Assembly (NCBI RefSeq): GCF_008807075.1
Contig: NZ_CP035632.1
Span: forward strand, 124,001 to 188,000
Reading direction: 5' to 3'
Source: Synechococcus sp. RSCCF101
GTDB taxonomy: Bacteria; Cyanobacteriota; Cyanobacteriia; PCC-6307; Cyanobiaceae
DNA: 64,000 bases
Shown here: piece by piece, positions 60,416-64,000 of the stretch
Position numbering within the stretch: position 1 is the stretch's first letter
Layout: each line of letters begins with the position of its first letter
Translations under genes and position numbers: made by a program
The notes under the pieces: generated by a model
Databases searched by the model: none
The model's input: the letters and a program-made list of their open reading frames with translations, nothing else
Told to the model about the DNA's origin: nothing

Positions 60416-61324
60416 ATGGCGACCCGTCTCGACGGCCGTGCGCTGGCCTCCAGGATCGAGGAGCGCCTCAGCTCCTGGATTCGCGAGCACGTCTCCCGGG
60501 CCGGTCGTCCACCGGGCCTGGCGGTGCTGCGCGTCGGTGATGACCCGGCCAGCGGGGTCTACGTGGCCAACAAGGAGCGCGCCTGCACCCGGGTGGGCAT
60601 GCGCAGCCTCGGGGCGCATCTGCCGGCCCACAGCAGCTCCGCCGACGTGCTGGCGGCGATCGAGCGCCTCAACCGGGACGACGCGGTGGACGGGCTGCTG
60701 CTGCAGCTGCCGCTGCCCGCCGGCCTGGACGAGCGGCCCCTGCTGGCGGCGATCGAACCGGCCAAGGATGCCGACGGTCTGCACGCCCTGAATCTCGGCC
60801 ACCTGCTCCGGGGCGAACCGGGCCCGCGCAGCTGCACACCGGCCGGCGTGATGGCGCTGCTGGCCGAGCAGCGGGTTCCCCTGGAGGGGGCCAGAGCCGT
60901 GGTGGTGGGCCGCAGCATCCTGGTGGGCCGTCCGATGGCGCTGATGCTGGAGGCGGCCGATGCCACGGTCACCGTGGCCCACTCCCGCAGCCGTGATCTG
61001 GCCGCCATCACCCGCGAGGCCGACGTGCTGGTGGTGGCGGCCGGTCGGCCGGGGCTGATCGGGGCGGAGCATGTGCGGCCCGGGGCCGTGGTGGTGGATG
61101 TGGGCATCCACCGCCGGGCGCCCGATCCCGATGCCGGCCCCGAGGCCCGCCCGCGCCTCTGCGGTGATGTGCGCTTCGAGGAGGTGGAGCCCCTCGCCTC
61201 GGCGATCACGCCGGTGCCCGGGGGAGTGGGCCCCATGACCGTGACCCTGCTGCTGGTGAATGCCCTGGCCAGCTGGAGCCGCCGCTGCGGTTGTCCCGAT
61301 CCCCTGCCGGTGGTGCTGCCCTGA
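60416..61324 (+). CDS. folD: Methylenetetrahydrofolate dehydrogenase/cyclohydrolase FolD
   Basis: This bifunctional cytosolic enzyme interconverts 5,10-methylene- and 10-formyl-tetrahydrofolate. The 302-residue protein has [20 protein letters not shown] with the catalytic Tyr and Lys (YVANKERAC), [28 protein letters not shown], and [10 protein letters not shown]. The NADP-binding [17 protein letters not shown] and the C-terminal [17 protein letters not shown] complete it. It is upstream of crtE on the same strand, the usual order in Synechococcus and Prochlorococcus relatives. Confidence 0.96.
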   Translation: MATRLDGRALASRIEERLSSWIREHVSRAGRPPGLAVLRVGDDPASGVYVANKERACTRVGMRSLGAHLPAHSSSADVLAAIERLNRDDAVDGLLLQLPLPAGLDERPLLAAIEPAKDADGLHALNLGHLLRGEPGPRSCTPAGVMALLAEQRVPLEGARAVVVGRSILVGRPMALMLEAADATVTVAHSRSRDLAAITREADVLVVAAGRPGLIGAEHVRPGAVVVDVGIHRRAPDPDAGPEARPRLCGDVRFEEVEPLASAITPVPGGVGPMTVTLLLVNALASWSRRCGCPDPLPVVLP

Positions 61325-61386
61325 TCGCGCCGTCGCCTCCTCCTCCGCGGCCTGTGGCCCGCCTGAGAGAATCCGGCGATTGAGGC

Positions 61387-62343
61387 GTGGCGATGCAGGC
61401 GGCGGAAACAGGAGTGCCCTCGTCCCCCGGGACCGGCACCGCCCCGGCGGCGCCCGGCGGCGGCTTTGATCTCGGGACCTACCTCAACGGCTCCCGTGAG
61501 CGGGTCGAGGCGGCGCTCGACGCCAGCCTGGGCCCGGAACGGCCGGAAGGGCTGCGCGAGGCGATGCGCTACTCACTGCTGGCCGGTGGCAAGCGGCTGC
61601 GGCCGATCCTCTGTCTGGCGGCCTGTGAGCTGGCCGGCGGGGAGGCCGAGCTGGCCATGCCCACGGCGGTGGCCCTGGAGATGATCCACACCATGTCGCT
61701 CATCCACGACGACCTGCCGGCGATGGATGACGACGATCTGCGCCGCGGTCAGCCCACCAACCATGTGAAGTTCGGGGAGGCCACCGCGATCCTCGCCGGC
61801 GATGCCCTGCTCACCCGTGCGTTCGAGATGGTGGCGCGCCGCAGCCCCGGCGTGCCGCCCGATCGCCTGCTGGCGGTGGTGGCCGAGCTGTCCCTGGCGG
61901 CGGGCGCTCCCGGCCTGGTGGGCGGCCAGGTGGTGGATCTCGACAGCGAGGGCCGCAGCGTGGATCTGGAGACGCTGGAGTACATCCACCTGCACAAGAC
62001 CGGTGCGCTGCTGCGGGCCAGCGTGCTCTGCGGCGCCCTGATCGCCGGGGCCGACCAGGCCCTGCTCGATGGCCTGCGGGCCTATGCCCGCGGCATCGGA
62101 CTCGCCTTCCAGATCATCGACGACATCCTCGATGTGACCGCCAGCAGCGAGGTGCTGGGCAAGACCGCCGGCAAGGATCTGGTGGCCGACAAGACCACCT
62201 ACCCGAAGCTGCTGGGACTGGAGCAGTCGCGCCAGCGCGCCGATCAGCTGATCGATGCCGCCAAGGCCGGCCTGGAGCCGTGGCTGGATCGCGCCCAGCC
62301 CCTGCTGGCCCTGGCCGACTACATCACCAGCCGCGACCGATGA
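61387..62343 (+). CDS. crtE: Geranylgeranyl diphosphate synthase
   Basis: A trans-prenyltransferase that builds GGPP for carotenoids, chlorophyll phytol and quinones. The 318-residue protein has [15 protein letters not shown], the first Asp-rich motif DDLPAMDDD (108-116) and the second FQIIDDILD, with [20 protein letters not shown] after it. It starts at GTG (61387), or at the ATG two codons on (61393). It is followed without gap by the divergent PAP2 gene (ATGA overlap). Confidence 0.96.
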   Translation: MAMQAAETGVPSSPGTGTAPAAPGGGFDLGTYLNGSRERVEAALDASLGPERPEGLREAMRYSLLAGGKRLRPILCLAACELAGGEAELAMPTAVALEMIHTMSLIHDDLPAMDDDDLRRGQPTNHVKFGEATAILAGDALLTRAFEMVARRSPGVPPDRLLAVVAELSLAAGAPGLVGGQVVDLDSEGRSVDLETLEYIHLHKTGALLRASVLCGALIAGADQALLDGLRAYARGIGLAFQIIDDILDVTASSEVLGKTAGKDLVADKTTYPKLLGLEQSRQRADQLIDAAKAGLEPWLDRAQPLLALADYITSRDR

Positions 62344-62873
62344 GCGACGCCGCCTCCTCCCTCCACGGCCTGCCCGAGCTGCTGCGCAACGGTGTGCTCA
62401 CCTGGGCCCTGCTGGCCTGCGGCACGGCCCAGCTCTCGAAGCTGCTGGTGGAGCTCGTGGCCCATCGCCGCTGGCGACCCGCCGTGCTGCTGGAGACCGG
62501 CGGTATGCCCTCCAGCCATTCGGCGCTGATGAGCGGTGCGGCCGCCGGCGTGGGCTGGCAGCTGGGGTTCGATGATCCCCTCTTCGCCCTGGCGGCGACC
62601 GCGGCGATCGTCGTGATGTACGACGCCAGTGGCGTGCGCCGGGCCGCGGGACGGATCGCCCAGCGGGTCAATGCCCTGCCGGCCGACGCCTGGGGACCGG
62701 CTCCCTCCTCCGACAGCCCCTCAGCCCCGCCGCTGAAGGAGAACCTCGGCCACAGCCGGCTCGAGGTGCTGGTGGGAGGGTTGATCGGTCCTGCCGTGGC
62801 CCTGAGCGGCCTGTCGCTGCTGGGCTCGCCCTGGCAGCTGGCCCAGCGGATCGGTTGGGTTCCGATCGGCTGA
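62340..62873 (+). CDS. Divergent PAP2 family (DUF212) membrane protein
   Basis: The 177-residue protein of the divergent PAP2/YuiD family is related to acid phosphatase and vanadium haloperoxidase folds. It has [20 protein letters not shown], the signature [20 protein letters not shown], a span ([20 protein letters not shown]), AGRIAQRVN, and [19 protein letters not shown] near the end. The ATG at 62340 overlaps the crtE stop. A lipid or isoprenoid phosphate substrate is plausible next to crtE but is not shown. Confidence 0.87.
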   Translation: MSDAASSLHGLPELLRNGVLTWALLACGTAQLSKLLVELVAHRRWRPAVLLETGGMPSSHSALMSGAAAGVGWQLGFDDPLFALAATAAIVVMYDASGVRRAAGRIAQRVNALPADAWGPAPSSDSPSAPPLKENLGHSRLEVLVGGLIGPAVALSGLSLLGSPWQLAQRIGWVPIG

Positions 62874-62917
62874 ACACCGCTCGGCTGAACGACGCCGGCT
62901 CCGCCTCCGCCTTCCGG

Positions 62918-64000
62918 ATGACACCGGATCAGGCGGAGGCCCACCGACGCTTCAGCGACTGGTTCGGCTCCGGCAGCGAGGCGCCCTTCCTGCTGGAGGG
63001 CTACGCGGGAACCGGCAAGACCGTGCTGTCGATGCTGCTGCTGCAGACGGTGGAAGCCTGCGGCCTCTGCTGGACCGTGGCCGCCCCCACCCACAAGGCC
63101 GTGGGTGTGTTGCGGGAGGCTCTCGACGCGCACCGGCTGCACGCCACCTGGTACCCCTCCACCCTGCACCGGCTGCTGCGGCTGCGCCTGGAGCGTCGCC
63201 AGGGCCTCGAGGGCTGCGTGGAGAGCGAGGAGACCGGTCTGGCGCTGCAGGCGCTCGATCTGGTGCTGATCGACGAGGCCTCCATGCTCGATGCCGATCT
63301 GCTGGCCATCACCCTGACCTGCGCGGCGCGCTCGGGCAGCCGCCTGGTGTTCGTGGGCGATTCGGCCCAGCTGCCGCCCGTGGGAGCCTGCCGCAGTCCG
63401 GTGTTCGATCTCCAGCCGGCCTGTCGTGGCCTGCTGCGGCAGGTGGTGCGCCACCAGGGACCGGTGCTGGGGCTGGCCTCGGCGCTGCGGGAGGAGCGTC
63501 TGCCGCTCCGCCCCCCCGGCCGGGCCTGCTGGTGGCGGATCCCCGCGGCCGGGTGGGGGTTCTCGGCACGGCGACCTGGCGCGAGCGGGCGATGGCCGCC
63601 CTGCGGCAGGCGGCCCGAGTCGATGACGTGGATGCGGCGCGCATCCTCTGCCACCGCAACCGCACCATCGAAGCTCTGATGCCGGCCGTGCGCCGGGCGG
63701 TGCATGGACCCGAGGCCGATCGCTGGCCCGTGCTGCCCGGGGAACGCCTCATCACCCGGCAGGCGGTGATGGCGGCCGCCAGCCATCGGGATGCCGGCAG
63801 CGGCGAGGAGGGTGGCCTGGTGCTCGCCTCCAACCGGGAGCTGCTGGTGCGCTCGGTGCGGCGGGAGCGCTGCGATCTCGCTCTTCTGCTGTCGGAACCC
63901 GATCTGGTGCCGGTCGCCGGTGCCGTGGAGGTGCTGCGGTTGGAGGCCGACGTGGCGGATCTCCGCCTCTCGCTGCGGCTGCTGCCCCCCTGGACAGCGA
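62918..64000 (+). CDS. RecD-like ATP-dependent helicase, frameshifted and cut by window edge
   Basis: A superfamily 1 DNA helicase/exodeoxyribonuclease V-like protein. The N-terminal part has Walker A in LLEGYAGTGKTVLSMLLLQT, TVAAPTHKAVGVLREAL, Walker B in LVLIDEASMLDADLL, and FVGDSAQLPPVG. After ALREERLPLRP the reading frame changes. Adding one C to the C7 run at 63511-63517 restores a long protein-like frame (GLLVADPRGRVGVLGTATW, ILCHRNRTIEALMPAVRRAV, LITRQAVMAAASHRD) that runs to the right edge. The ATG at 62918 is preferred; a start at 62855 would overlap the upstream gene. It may be a sequencing error or a true lesion. Confidence 0.8.

Noticed and set aside
59133..60791. Long plus-strand open frame (552 codons) opposite the PgpH-like gene
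   Set aside because: It is the complement of a strong coding frame in very GC-rich DNA, rich in Gln/Gly/His/Arg and with no domain; a shadow.
1..64000. CRISPR arrays, tRNA and rRNA genes
   Set aside because: No regularly spaced repeats and no tRNA-like cloverleaf or rRNA sequence was recognised on either strand.

Overview
The window reads as a GC-rich picocyanobacterial chromosome (Cyanobium / Synechococcus-like). The case rests on gene content: a CrtL-type lycopene cyclase, a CBS-less GuaB3-type IMP dehydrogenase, a CAAD/CURT1 membrane protein, OprB porins with long N-terminal regions, a glucosylglycerate pathway, a folD-crtE-divergent PAP2-helicase run, and scattered HIP1 octamers (GCGATCGC at 17107, 26064, 26124, 50156 and 53039). 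Genes are tightly packed, with many ATGA overlaps.

Layout. 1-12.9 kb is core genome: rsmD (partial), hisH, a LOG-family protein, trxA, guaB3, a CAAD protein, gyrA, lycopene cyclase, a GH57 branching enzyme, leuA and a sugar ABC permease. 12.9-17 kb holds small secreted or membrane proteins made by a tandem duplication that left a fused, decayed copy, plus a pilin-like gene with a stop codon in its leader. 17-26.9 kb is an accessory transport block: an AaeXAB-like efflux set, a DUF389 protein, a periplasmic HCCA-isomerase/DsbA-like protein, an APC permease, an OprB porin and a Pro/Val-repeat membrane protein.

27-37.2 kb is a mosaic of IS481, IS3 and ISAs1 copies, several nested or truncated. 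Two inverted IS481 copies bracket an AT-richer segment carrying a PAS-GGDEF-EAL protein. An identical 26-bp double-hairpin element (TA...TA) interrupts three transposase genes here. 37.4-43.6 kb has an AI-2E family transporter and a locus of an AraC regulator, a two-gene aconitase X (its large subunit with a Tat-like leader) and an OprB porin.

43.6-49.8 kb is a tightly coupled minus-strand operon: GH5 hydrolase, GrrP, the GrrA precursor (five F-x-N motifs), the radical SAM/SPASM maturase GrrM, a solute-binding lipoprotein and an MscS-type channel. 49.8-53.4 kb carries small hypothetical proteins. 53.4-57.4 kb encodes glucosylglycerate synthesis (gpgS, gpgP) and its probable phosphorylase. 57.4-64 kb returns to core genes: a PgpH-like HD phosphodiesterase, folD, crtE, divergent PAP2, and a RecD-like helicase with a one-base frameshift at the right edge.

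The most promising less-described systems are the extended Grr operon, the exported aconitase X locus and the 26-bp hairpin element. All functional statements are inferred from sequence read by eye; no database search was run.
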